From: Prorocentrum cordatum
Taxonomy: Eukaryota; Sar; Dinophyceae; Prorocentrales; Prorocentraceae
Length of the DNA: 64,000 bases
Reading direction: 5' to 3'
Assembly: GCA_963575745.1 (NCBI GenBank)
Contig: CAUYUJ010015027.1
Span: 288,796-352,795, forward strand
Part shown: one piece after another, positions 31,055 to 40,873 of the stretch
Layout of the letters: each line of letters starts with the position of its first letter
How positions within the stretch are numbered: position 1 is the stretch's first letter
Program-made: the position numbers and the translations under genes
Notes under the pieces: model-generated
Database searches by the model: none
Told to the model about the DNA's origin: nothing
Seen by the model: the letters and a program-made list of their open reading frames with translations, nothing else

Positions 31055-31336
31055 GCTGGCACCTGCGTCGTGCCACGCGGCGGGCCAGGACCAGGCAGGC
31101 CCCCTGGCCTGGGTGGCTGTAGATACGTCCTTGGCCCCCCTCGATGGCGCGTCCTGCTCGAGCTCCTCGCGGCATCCCTTGGGTGCCTCCGTGGGGAGGG
31201 CCGTGGTGATGGCCCGTTGCCGGCTTGGGTCCACGGGTCCGCCGGCCGTCATTGGGGTCGGGGTTCCTCGAAACGTCCTCCATGAGCCGGCCTGGGTCAG
31301 CGCTTTCGACGGCCGTCACGAGGCTCCATTGCTGGG
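31055..31336 (+). CDS. Exon 3 of the series, unknown
   Basis: Acceptor GATTCCTCGCTCAG; the first base completes the codon left by exon 2. The frame reads LAPASCHAAGQDQAGPLAWV and ends PAWVSAFDGRHEAPLLG. A perfect GTAAGT donor follows at 31337. The next acceptor gives a 101-base intron (31337-31437). Ser/Ala/Gly-rich with no recognised domain; probably a linker or disordered region. Confidence 0.5.
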
Positions 31337-31437
31337 GTAAGTACGTCAGGGGTCGCTGCGTGGCCGACCGTGGTGGAGGCCCTCGAGGGCCCTTCCTCCC
31401 CTGTCCCGCCGTCACTTGATGGCTGAGGCTGGACCAG

Positions 31438-31594
31438 GCCAGTGCCTCTCTGCGTTGCCTACGACCTGGCATCCATGGTGTGTATAGAGGCCGTGCGCGC
31501 GGACCCACAACAGGCCCGCAAGGATCCAACCAACCAGTTGCGATCAGCAACCCTCCAAGACAGAGAGCAGCAACGCCACCGCTCGCGTGTTCAG
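31438..31594 (+). CDS. Exon 4 of the series, unknown
   Basis: Acceptor GGCTGGACCAG. The phase matches exon 3 exactly, giving PVPLCVAYDLASMVCIEAVR and ending QDREQQRHRSRVQ. Donor TTCAG|GTTAGG leaves phase 0, which fits the exon at 32339. The C-terminal half is basic and glutamine-rich. The adjoining 101-base intron has good GT and AG ends, and this is the best splice evidence in the window. Confidence 0.52.
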
Positions 31595-31599
31595 GTTAG

Positions 31600-32030
31600 G
31601 ATGGGCGCCCAGACGAAGACTCCCAGGCCATTCCTTCGACGAGGATCGAGAGGCACCTCTGGGCCCCCAGACAGATGTGTCCAACCCTTGGCACGCATCG
31701 GCTCGCATCATCAGGGGGGGTATGTATCCCAGCCCCAGCCTGCTTCAAAACCAGTGCCCGAGGCGTGCGACGATGGCCCGGCGCCGTTTCAAACCTTGGC
31801 GTGGCCTTGCAAGCTCTCCCAGCATCCTGGCCCCCCTACCCACTTCCCGCCCCGCTCGCCTTCTCCGTCCCGCTCGGGCCCTTTTGCCCCCGTCCATCTC
31901 CTGGCAGGTCCGCCGAAGATGCCAGCGGGGCGACTCCCTCCTCCTCCCCTTCCCGTAGGATGAAACTCTTTGGGGGTTCGTCTGAGCATCAGCGCTGGTA
32001 TTTCCATGGTCGAAACGCTGAGTCCTCGTG
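31600..32030. other. Putative intron sequence, nothing recognised
   Basis: Unique GC-rich sequence with CGCCCCGCTCGCCTTCTCCG, repeated at 32186-32205, marking a small local duplication. No exon is called here. Confidence 0.4.
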
Positions 32031-32261
32031 AAGCTGGCCCAATCTGGCTCAATCCTGGGCCGAACCTGGGCGAATCTAGCCGAATGGTCCTTCCATCGGG
32101 CTCACAGCATTACCCCTGATCGTTCCTGCACGACGACGTCCCAGAAGTTGCCCCTGTCCTCTTCGCGTTCCTCCCGCCTGTCCCGCCCCGCTCGCCTTCT
32201 CCGTCCCTTCCCCGGGGGGCCTCTTGCCCCCCGCCCAGAGCCCGCGCCCCAGGGCCGGAGC

Positions 32262-32330
32262 TCCCGAGCCTCCGAGCCTCCGAGCCTCCGAGCCTCCGCG
32301 CCGGTGCCCGAGCCTCCGAGCCCGATGCCT
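32262..32330. repeat. (GAGCCTCCG)n 9-bp repeat
   Basis: About five GAGCCTCC(G/C)-units plus variants directly before the acceptor at 32338; possibly serves as its pyrimidine-rich region. Confidence 0.75.
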
Positions 32331-32338
32331 CCCGGCAG

Positions 32339-32539
32339 GTGCGCCGGAGGTGCGAGCACACCGACTTCGAGCCCCTGGAGGACAGGTTCGTCCGCTTCGC
32401 GGCCGTCGAGTCCCGCACCGCCTCGGCCGAGGCCGCCCTGGCGGCACCCATCGACCGCAGGGAGTCGGGCAGCAGGAGCACTGCGAGCGGCCCCGCGCCG
32501 AGGCACATCCCCCTGGCGCCGCGGGGCAAAGCCGAAGGG
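32339..32539 (+). CDS. Exon 5 of the series, unknown
   Basis: Acceptor CTCCCGGCAG. Phase 0 joins exon 4. The frame reads VRRRCEHTDFEPLEDRFVRF, then AAVESRTASAEAALAAPIDR and ends with a basic, Ser/Pro-rich tail. Third codon positions are strongly G/C-biased over 67 codons, the clearest coding signal in this region. A GT donor (GTAGGG) follows at 32540. Function unknown; downstream exons are not found before the GGA tract. Confidence 0.55.
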
Positions 32540-32634
32540 GTAGGGGCGGGAGGCTGGAGGTGGATGAGGAGGTGGGGGAAGAGACTGGAGGTGGATGAGG
32601 AGGAGGTCGGTGGATGACGAGGAGGGAGGGTGGG

Positions 32635-32942
32635 GGTTAGGAGCTGGAGGAGGAGGAAGAGGAGGAGGAGGAGGAGGAGGAGGAGGAGGAGAGGAGGAGG
32701 AGGAAGAGGAGGAGGAGGAGGAGGACGAGGAGAAGAATGAGGATGAGGAGGAGGAATATCAGGAGGAAGAGGAAGAGGAGGAGGCGGAGGAGGAGGATAG
32801 GAGGAGGAGGATGAGGAGGAGGAGGAGGAGGAGGCGGAGGAGAGGAGGAGGAGGATGAGAATGAGGAGGAGGAGGAGCAGGAGGAGGAGGAGGAGGAGGA
32901 AGAGAAGGAGGAGGAGGAGGAGGAAGAGGATTAGCAGGAGGA
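32635..32942. repeat. (GGA)n microsatellite with GAA/GAT variants
   Basis: Long purine tract. Reads as Glu-rich or Arg/Gly-rich in different frames; not coding. Confidence 0.9.
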
Positions 32943-33149
32943 GGTGATCGCTTTATTCCTCTCCGGCGTAACGCTCGTTACACGGGCCAACCCGTCCCCC
33001 CCCCTGGGTAACGCTAACGATCGTGCCGCGGGGGAGGGCGCCCTGGCCCCCCCCTGCATGCTGGGAGCGGACCCCCCACAGGTATGGTGCCGTGCTCACA
33101 GGCGTGGCGTGGTCTGAAGGGCACGCATTGGTTCTCACAAGCGTGTTGT

Positions 33150-33159
33150 CGCGCTCGCA

Positions 33160-33213
<54 letters not shown>

Positions 33214-33248
33214 GTTGTCGTCTTGGTCGTCTTCGTCGTCGTCGTCCA
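33150..33248. repeat. (GTC)n microsatellite
   Basis: About 30 TCG triplets with two TTGTCG interruptions. Confidence 0.92.
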
Positions 33249-33589
33249 ACGCAGCTGGCCATGGCTCAGCTACCAGTGGCTGGTTCGACCCCTCTTCTGC
33301 AAGTGCAAAACGCGGTGGCTGTATCTCTTCCTTCTGGCCGGTGCTCGGTGGCAATGCGATACAGTCAACGCGCCTAGTAAGTACGCGTGCCTTCTCCAAG
33401 ATACCCTTGTGTCCTTGCCTCTGCGGCCTGTCCTCTGCCGCTTTCATTGGCCAGCTTTAGCGAACAAATCCCAGCTTCGGCTTCCAAGGGTCTTGCGTCC
33501 CTACCACCCGTCCGTAATGCACGTACTGATTGAAGATCCAGCGCCATGGAGAAGATGAAGACTGGGCGGCCCCCCGCCGTCTCCCGCGG

Positions 33590-33812
33590 GCGCTGTGGTG
33601 TGCGCGGACGCTGAGGTTCACGCAGGTTTCGTGGAGCACACCGGCGCTACGTTGCACACAGCTGCTGCGGTGTACGCAGGCGCTGTGTTGTACGCGAGCG
33701 CTGTGGTGCACGCGGGCACTGTGGTGTACACCGACGCTGTGTTGCACGCGGCTGCTGCGGTGTACACAGGCGTTGTGGTGTACGCAGGCGTTGTGGTGCA
33801 CGCGTATAGAAC
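33590..33812. repeat. 21-bp minisatellite (GTGTACGCAGGCGCTGTGG-like)
   Basis: About nine units with GTGTAC/GTGCAC and GGCGCTGTG blocks. 21 bp is 7 codons, so all frames stay open (for example AVVYAGV units). A related stretch with GTGCACGCGGCTGTTGTGG lies at 34090-34245. Confidence 0.85.
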
Positions 33813-33874
33813 CCTGACGCGCTCCAGTTTCCATAGGGATTTTTCCAAACGTGTATATAAAACGTTTGTTCCCT

Positions 33875-34048
33875 GTGGAATTCAGAGGCGCCCCAATTTA
33901 CAGAAGTATTCCTTTATCGACCAAAGGCTTTTCTGTTGAATCCAGAGGCGCTCCGCTTTCCATAGCGATTCCTTTTCAACGTGAGAATGGGGTGTTCTGG
34001 AATTCAGAGGCGTTTTTTTGTTTCCATAGGGCGTCCTTCAATACTCTC
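33875..34048. repeat. 61-bp tandem repeat, three copies
   Basis: GGAATTCAGAGGCG or GAATCCAGAGGCG at about 33878, 33939 and 34001, each with a TTTCCATAG-like and ATTCCTTT-like block. Confidence 0.7.
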
Positions 34049-34374
34049 ATTATAAACAATGGTTGTCTGTATCATTCTATTCCAAACACGGTTGCTGCAA
34101 GATACACAAGCGTTGCGGTGTGCATGGGCGACGTGGTGCTGCAGTGCACGCGGCTGTTGTGGAGTACGGAGGCACTGTGATGTGTACACAGTTGGCGCTG
34201 TGTTGCACGGAGGCATTGGGTATTGTCGTGCACACAGGCGATTGATGCGCTGGTGGCGCGGACGCACCCAGGCGGGCGCACGCCGCGGCCGCCGTCACCA
34301 TTACCCTCCCTCCCGACCGCCCCCCCGGGTAACGGCCGTTACCCGGGAAAGGAAAAAAGTTGCCACGAGGGAGG

Positions 34375-34560
34375 GGAGGGAGGAGTGGCAGCAGCAGAAG
34401 GAGCATCGTGAGGAACAGCAGGAGCAGTGATTGACGGAAGAGGTAGATCACAGGGGAAAGCGACATGGGGGGACGAGGAGAGGGAGGAGAAAGGAGCAGA
34501 AACGGATGCGAGAGGGAAGAGGGTGAGGAGGAGGAGGAGGAGGAGGAGGGTGGGTGGGTA
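34375..34560. repeat. GGA/AGGAG-rich tract
   Basis: Interrupted purine-rich stretch, densest at 34520-34555. Confidence 0.6.
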
Positions 34561-34844
34561 GACGTTTTGGCGGAGGAGCAGCAGCAACCACCTCGATGAG
34601 CATAAGGGAAAACGTGGTGGAGGAGGGAAGGGAGATGAGGCAGGGGAGGCCGAGTGCGTGGCAGAAGCAGGTGTATGCCTACGGCCGCGAGGGCGAAGCG
34701 AGCCGCCCGCCCCCCCCCCCCGCGAACGGAGGGGTCGCCTCTGCCTTTCGGCCTCCTGACGTCCAGCCGCCTGTTCTCCTTGGGCCGTGCAGGTTTCGGG
34801 ACAGCCCTTCCGAGAATGAGGAGCAATAGGGGGATCGTATAATG

Positions 34845-35345
34845 ATGGCGGTGGTGATGACGATGGTGATAATGGCGTTCGTGATGATGCTGCTGTTGCT
34901 GATGATGATGCTGATGATGCTGATGATGATGGTGGTTGGAGTGGGTCGATGGTGATGGTGATGTCGTTGGTGGTGGTGATCAGGAGGAGACGGAGTAGGA
35001 TCATGGTGGTTGTAATGATTCTGGCAATGATGAGGACGAATTGGGAGGGTGGTGGTTGTGGTGCTGGTAATCGTGATCGTGGTGGTGATGATGGTGGTGA
35101 TGATGATTGTGATGATGCTGTCGATGCTGATGGCGAGGAGGATGATGCTGATGATGATGATGATGATGATACTGATGACGATGGTGATGCTGATTTTACT
35201 GGTTTCGATGCTGATGACCAGGATGATGATGATGCTGATGATGCTGCTGATGATGATGATGGTGATGCTGATGCTGATGCTGATGATGATACTGATGATG
35301 ATGATGATGATGATGCTGATGATGATGATGATGATGGTGATGATA

Positions 35346-35421
<76 letters not shown>
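34845..35421. repeat. (GAT)n microsatellite, left flank of the retroelement
   Basis: GAT/GCT/GGT triplets become a pure GAT run at 35350-35421, right up to the element's first base. Confidence 0.93.
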
Positions 35422-35424
<3 letters not shown>

Positions 35425-35537
35425 GAGTGCGCGCGCAGTAATGATGTCAGAGGGGCTGTTCAGTGAGACGAGTAGGGGGAAGGTAGCAGGAGGTTAGCGT
35501 GCCTCGCCCGTTGCCCCGCTCTGCAGCCTTTTGTTGT
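35422..35537 (+). repeat. Split direct repeat A1
   Basis: Begins TGAGAGTGCGCGCGCAGTAA and ends CTGCAGCCTTTTGTTGT. Same length as A2 and nearly identical. It may hold the promoter or 5' untranslated region. Confidence 0.9.
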
Positions 35538-35584
35538 TTCAGGGTCTGCGCTGCGCCGACCCATCCGCCACGGTGCCCCCGTGT

Positions 35585-36626
35585 ATGTCCGGCTGGCTCG
35601 GCGACGTGCTTGTTGAGGCTTCGCGGGAGGCTGTGCGGACGCTGGGCACCGCGTCCTTGGTGTGGGCTGGCCAGGGTGAGCGGTCGTGCCCCGACTGCAC
35701 CTGCTCGCCACGCCTGGCGTGCCCTGCGTTGCAGTGCCCGCCGTGCACGCTCGGGGGCGCCGCCTGCCCGAGCTGCGCGGAGGCCAGCTGCCCAGAGGCG
35801 GCGCGGGGCCTCGGCGGCTGGTGTCTCCTCGCGGTGCTGGTCGCGGCCATCGCGGGGCTGGCGGCTGGCTGCTGCCTGGGCACCGTGTGGGGCACTGGCG
35901 TTCGGCGTATGCATGGCCGGCTCGAAGCCCATCGCTCCAGGTCGTCTGATCCTGGTGTGGTATGGGGGCGCGGAGGCATATTGGCACGAGCGCCTGCTGC
36001 TCTGCCAGGTCCGGGGATCGACTTGGGTGATCGCAACACCCGATGACGACGTCTATGAAGAAGACATCATGGCGCTCGGTGGCCGTCCGTGCATGCAAGG
36101 GTCTGTGCCGCACGCTCTGCTCAAGCGCTTCGCGCCGCTCGGTCAGTTGCGCTCGAACGCGGATCGGCGCCAGATCTTCGATGATGGGATCGCGGAGGCC
36201 CAGATGCGGAAGGCTGCCCTGGGGGTGGATGGTGCCGCGGCTGACGCCGAAGCAGTTGCCGTTCGCAATCGTGTGGCCGTTCGCGGCTGTGTCGATGGCA
36301 GTGGGCTTCCTGGGGGACAGGCCGCTGCAGCGCCGCCCGCCGCAGGAGGCGCCCTGGTGCCCGCCTCCGCTGGGCCCCCGGCTGGAGCCGCCCCACCGCT
36401 GGCGGGAGGGGGAGCCCCGGCTGCCGGTGGCGCCGGAGTGCTCGCGCCCCCGCCCGGGGCCGCCGTTGGGCCCGCTGGGCCTGCCGTGGTGGCGCCCGCC
36501 GGGGGTGCGCAGTGGATCGTCATGGTAGCCGCCCCTCGTCTTTTCCGTTTTCGTGGCCCTCTTCGGGCCAGTCAGCTGTTGGTCTTCTCCGAGGGCGACG
36601 GCGAGATTTGTTTCAGGCATGGCTGA
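35585..36626 (+). pseudogene. Retroelement gag-like ORF1, frameshifted
   Basis: The ATG at 35585 opens MSGWLGDVLVEASREAVRTL, a Cys-rich segment (about residues 30-75) and a hydrophobic stretch GGWCLLAVLVAAIAGLAAG that looks like one membrane segment. Near 35910-35930 the frame changes. The second frame continues with RLILVWYGGAEAYWHERLLL, TWVIATPDDDVYEEDI and a Pro/Ala/Gly-rich tail to the stop at 36626. I recall this arrangement (short N-terminal helix, membrane segment, WHERL and TPDGDVY-type motifs) from dinoflagellate retroelement models; that is memory, not a search. The product would be the presumed structural protein. Confidence 0.6.
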
Positions 36627-36689
36627 TGATCGCCAGCGTGACCTCTTGCCGCTGCCTCGCCACCAGGATTGTTAGGGCCCTGTGGTCTA

Positions 36690-38745
36690 GTCAGTCGTGG
36701 AGTTCGACAACGTATTTGTAGGCGCGCCTGGTTGGACAGGCGCTCTGATGAAGTCACTTGGGCCCTCAACGAGCTGGGGGGCGTCGGGGGCGCATCGCCT
36801 TGCGGGCCTGGAGGTGAGCAGACGAGGGCTGCCCTGTCCCTGGTCCGAGATGCTGCTGCCGCCGCACCTCTGCCGAAGCAACGGCTCTCCCCGCATGAAG
36901 CCCTTGCGGCGCTTCTGCGCACAGGCGCTCGCTACGGAGGCAGCGAGCGTGCCGGGGACATTGCACCGTTTGGCTCGGCGCCGGTTTCCTTGCCGAGTCG
37001 CGACCTGGTCGGGGGGGACATCTACAAGGTTTTGCCCCGGGCTGCGTCGCGCAAGTTCAAGCGGCTTCGCGACGCCATTTTTCTCAGCGACGAGGAGTAT
37101 GCATTACGTATCAAGAAGGAGAGGCTGCCCAACCTGTACTTCGACCCATTGCTGGAGGCGCATCCTGCTAAGTGGGAGGGAGCCGAGAACGTCGTGACAG
37201 GGGTCTGGCACGATGGATTCGAACCTACAAGGAAAGGGTTGTTCTGTTCTCTGTTCGCTAGAAGATGATGGTTTACGATTTATATGTGATTCACGAAGGA
37301 GCAACATTCGATTTGCTTTCCCAGACGCCATTCAACACGCAACTGGGGGCTCTCTCAGTCGGTTGGAGGCCGCCTCAGGCCAAAATTTTCACGCAGCCAG
37401 CTTCGACATTAAATACTACTTCCATGAGCTCAGGATTGACGAGGAGCTGTCCCAGCACTTCACGCTACCACCAGCGCGAGCGTCGGCAGTGGGGGCGCAC
37501 GTCATCAGCGGCATCAGGGCGGAGCCGAACGAGTTCATGTACCCTGCGCTCCAGACGCTGCCGATGGGGTTCTCGTGGGCCACGTGGGCTGCCCAACTGG
37601 TCCATGAGGAGCTCCTACTGCGCGCTGGGCTTCCTCCTGCCCGGCTCCTGCGAGACGGCGCGCCGCCGCCAGTCCTGGACGAGGGGGCGGCTCACTTGGC
37701 GTACGTTGACAACTTAGGGGCCATTGGCAGCAGCGAGGAGGAAGTGGGGGAGCTACATCGGCAGGTGCCCACTGGAGCACGGAAGGCAGGTTTCCAAGTT
37801 CACGAGATCGACAGGTCAGCACCTCGATGGGCATCGCGGGTGTGCACTTTGGCGGCCAGAGGCAGGTCGCCGCGCTCTCGGCCAAGCGGGCGCGGCGCCT
37901 CTACGCGGGACTCCACGCCCAAGCGCGGCGAAGTCGTTGCGCGGGCAGGGAGATTCGGGCTACGCTTGGGCACCTGCGCTTCGCTTTCCTGCTGCGGCGA
38001 CCCTGCCCGTCGCGCCTCGCCGCCTCCTTCGTTTTCGCCGAGTCGGCGGGGGGGGGGGGCGAGAGCATCTGGCCCAGCGCGAAGCGGGGGCTGCTCATCG
38101 CCGCGGCCATTCTGCCGCTGGTCTACGCGGGCCTCGGGGCGGGCTGGCTTGACCAGGTGGTGGCCACTGGTGCTGGCCAGACTGGTCTTGGCGTGCGCGT
38201 TGCCGGGTGGGCGCCTGCCGGCGTTCGCCTCGCGGGTCGTCGAGACGAGCGCAGGAGGCTCAAGAAGTGCCCGCGTCGCAAGCATCGCGAGGTGGCCTTG
38301 GCCGGCTATGACATAGGCGAACCCCCAGTCGATAGGAACGGCAACCTCGTCTACGACGGAGAGGGGTCGGCCTGGCTCTCCCGTGGCGACTTCCCAGACA
38401 TACAGCCCACTGCCGTCGCAGATGCGAAGCGGGCCGCGGTGGCCAAGCGGCCTTGTGGGGAGCGCGAGGGGGCCGTCCGCGTCAAGGAAGCGCGCGGCGT
38501 CAAGCAAGGCTTCAAGCGCATCGCGCGACGTGGCCGCTGGCGTCGCTGCAAGGTGCTCATGCTGGTCGACAACGTGGGCCTCGTACTTGCCCTTCAGAAA
38601 GGCAGGTGCAGGGGTCCCGCGCTGCTGGGCCAACTACGACAGATGGCTGCCCTTTAGCTCGCCACTGGACTGCGAGCGCAGTGCCGGTGGATACCATCCG
38701 AGGTCAATCCCGCCGATCGTCCATCTCGACAGCGGGAGCCCGCGC
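36690..38745 (+). pseudogene. Retroelement reverse transcriptase plus RNase H, broken
   Basis: Three frames make one protein. The upstream frame (to about 37260) holds LSPHEALAALLRTGARYGG and FKRLRDAIFLSDEEYALRIK. The next (37260-37830) carries the catalytic core: RFICDSRRSN, motif A FDIKYYFHELRI, motif B LPMGFSWATWAAQLVHEELL and motif C YVDN, where most RTs have YxDD. The third (to 38657) has the connection and RNase H region, including LMLVDNVGLVLALQKGRCR. A TAG at 38655 interrupts it, and the same frame then reads CRWIPSEVNPADRPSR, the conserved end of the RNase H domain in Ty3/DIRS-type elements. Two frameshifts and one stop make it inactive as is. The YVDN variant, as I recall, is usual for this lineage. 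Confidence 0.8.
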
Positions 38746-39084
38746 TGAGCAGCTCTCCCCCTGGATGGCGCCCTCCTCCTGGGCTGGCTCATCCCGATGC
38801 CTGGGGTGACTACCAGGGCACCCGCGGTCAGACGGAGGCCCGCAGCAGGGGTCGCGTCGCGCAACGTGACCAGGCGCCTGGAGGTGGAGGCAGCGCTGCC
38901 AGTTGGGAAGCTGGGCTCGCACGCCCGGGCGCCGCTGCCGCTGGGGGGCGCAGGGTCAGGACTATCCGAGCCACCTGTCCTGCCCCGCCCCCCGGCGACG
39001 CCAGCAGGGCTTCGCGGCGGCTCGCGGAGATCGCGGGTCACAACCGCGACAAGGCAGGCTTCCGCTCGGCGCTCAGCCGGCCGC

Positions 39085-39790
39085 GGGGGCATCTCGCATC
39101 TGGAGAGCATCGTGGTCGGGCCAGCGCCGATCGAGGACTGCGACAGGCGCGTCGGGGAGTTCTTCCAGTTCGCCCGCCGCCGGGACTCGATGGGTCAGCA
39201 CCCTAGACTACTTGGAGGAGGCCCTGCTGGAGTGGGCCGACCAGGCGCGCTTGGGCGGCAGGAGGAGGCACGACGAAGAGAAGCTGGAGGCAACTGTCCT
39301 CCTCTTCTAGCCGAACCTCCAGAGGCCCAACACCAAGCCGCTGGCCAGGTTCGAGAGGCCCCATCAAGGCGTGGAGACGACGGCGGCCAGCATTTGGTCG
39401 GTTGCCATCGCCGTATCCGACCGTCTGCGGACTTGCTGTGGCCCTTCATCTCATGGGTCGCACGGGTGTGGCCGTGGCCGTGCTGGTCGCGCTCAGCGCC
39501 TACTTGCGGCGCGGGGAGCTGCGTGGGCTCCGCGCGCGCGATGCCGTCCCGCCCGCAGTTGGCTTCGGGCCTGCCTACCAGAGCTGGTCGCTCGTTCCCG
39601 GGCCCTCCGACGATATCGGGGGCCCGCAGTTGGAGGTTCAGAGGCGCGAGCGGTGGGCCGGCATCAGCTGATCATGCGCGAGAAAGCAAGCGCGGTCAAT
39701 GCCAGGCTGGTGGAGCGTCCGCCGGGCGTCCAGGAGCACCGCGAGCTCTGCTACTCGCACCCTGGCGACATCCTCCTCGGCGGGGTCCGA
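39085..39790 (+). pseudogene. Retroelement tyrosine recombinase, internally deleted and frameshifted
   Basis: The N-terminal part reads LESIVVGPAPIEDCDRRVGE and FFQFARRRD, then in another frame STLDYLEEALLEWADQARLG. The catalytic domain begins AVLVALSAYLRRGELRGLRA with RDAV, matching the first catalytic Arg box of integrases. After VPGPSDD the sequence jumps to QRRERWAGI and MREKASAVNARL, resembling the C-terminal RGRW and RYEKA segments. The H-x-x-R box is missing, implying a deletion of tens of codons, and the position expected for the nucleophilic Tyr reads Arg. Assignment rests on order and motifs and is less certain than the RT. Confidence 0.6.
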
Positions 39791-39804
39791 GGACCCCGAC
39801 CGCT

Positions 39805-40477
39805 TGGCTGGGAGGCGGTGACGTCTTCCTTGGCATCTTCGCCGGGACCGAGGGGATTGGCAGGGCAGTCGCAAGGAGCGGCATCTCGTCGCTAGAGATC
39901 GAGCTCGAGCTCGGCACCGACATTCTTGCGCCTGGGATCATGCCGGCGCCGCTGGAAGTGATGAGCGCGGGCAGGGCGCAAGGAATCTACGTGGCTACGC
40001 CGTGCCGCTCCTTCAGTATAGCGCGACGGGCGCTGCGAACCTCGCCCATGCCCAGTGCCGCGCGTTCTCCTGAGCGCATTTGGGACTTCTTGGATCTCTC
40101 CGCTAAAGATGGAAAGGTGTATGGAAGGCAATGGGTTCGCGGGAGTCACTGGCGTGCTTGTTCGGCAGGCCCTTCGACGCAACATCCCGAGCACGATCGA
40201 AAACCCCGCAACCTACATGCTCTGGAACATGCCGATTTTGAAGAGCCTCCGCAACTCAAAGAATGCGAAATTCATCGTTTTTGACCAGTGCCAGTTCGGG
40301 GCAGAGTTCAGGAAGCGCACCTCCATCCTGATGTCTTCAGATTTTGACGACTCGTTCTTCGATCACAAGTGCACTGGCATGGCAGGCCTGTGCTCCCGCT
40401 CCAATAGGCCACGTTCACACCTCGAAGGAAACGGGGCGGCCCGCTGGATGACGGATCGTGCTGAACGCTACCCCTAG
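39805..40477 (+). pseudogene. Retroelement C5-cytosine methyltransferase-like domain, one frameshift
   Basis: Frame 1 reads DVFLGIFAGTEGIGRAVARS, a motif-I-like SAM loop, then IYVATPCRSFSIARRAL, a motif IV Pro-Cys box. After a frame change near 40115 come IENPATYMLWNMP (ENP in place of the usual ENV of motif VI) and IVFDQCQFGAEFRKRTSIL, recalling the QRRxR-type motif VIII. It ends MTDRAERYP and a stop at 40477. Cytosine methyltransferase genes have been reported in some dinoflagellate retrotransposons. Whether this domain methylates DNA or is a divergent relative is unknown. Its place after the recombinase is where some DIRS elements carry a different (Dam-like) methylase. Confidence 0.65.
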
Positions 40478-40643
40478 TTGTGCTCCGCCGTCGCCGACAC
40501 GATTCGATCCCTGTGGGCCCAGAAGCATGTCGTGGGTGTTTCATCTCTGTCAAGAGCCAGACCGTGATCTGCGGCTTCTCCCTCAACCCACCGGAAGCCA
40601 ATGACAGACCTGAAGGCGGGAACTCTTTTCCAGATGGGGTACG
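40478..40643. other. 3' untranslated part of the retroelement
   Basis: Between the methyltransferase stop and B1. No motif seen. Confidence 0.6.
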
Positions 40644-40734
40644 GGACACTGCTTCAATCGATTTCAGTGGTGCATGGTGGAAAGCCTGCAGTGGATCGCT
40701 CTGGGATATCAGTCTATCGGCCGCGTTAAAGCAT
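40644..40734 (+). repeat. Split direct repeat B1
   Basis: Starts GGACACTGCTTCAATCGATT and ends GGCCGCGTTAAAGCAT. Followed by only CA before A2. Confidence 0.88.
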
Positions 40735-40736
40735 CA

Positions 40737-40852
40737 TGAGAGTGCGTGCACAGTAATGATGTCAGAGGGGCCGTTCAGTGAGACGAGTAGGGGGAAGGTA
40801 GCAGGAGCTTCGCGTGCCTCGCCCGTTGCCCCGCTCTGCAGCCTTCTGTTGT
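40737..40852 (+). repeat. Split direct repeat A2
   Basis: Starts TGAGAGTGCGTGCACAGTAA and ends CTGCAGCCTTCTGTTGT; copy of A1. Confidence 0.9.
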
Positions 40853-40873
40853 GCCCGACCCAACCCTCCCTGG

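Noticed and set aside
35460-36620. 386-codon minus-strand ORF inside the retroelement
   Set aside because: Shadow of the gag-like ORF; the plus strand carries the recognised motifs.
37195-37235. Minus-strand GGTTCGAATCC, like a tRNA T-loop
   Set aside because: The flanking bases do not pair as a T-stem and the sequence is explained by the RT frame (DGFEPTRKG).
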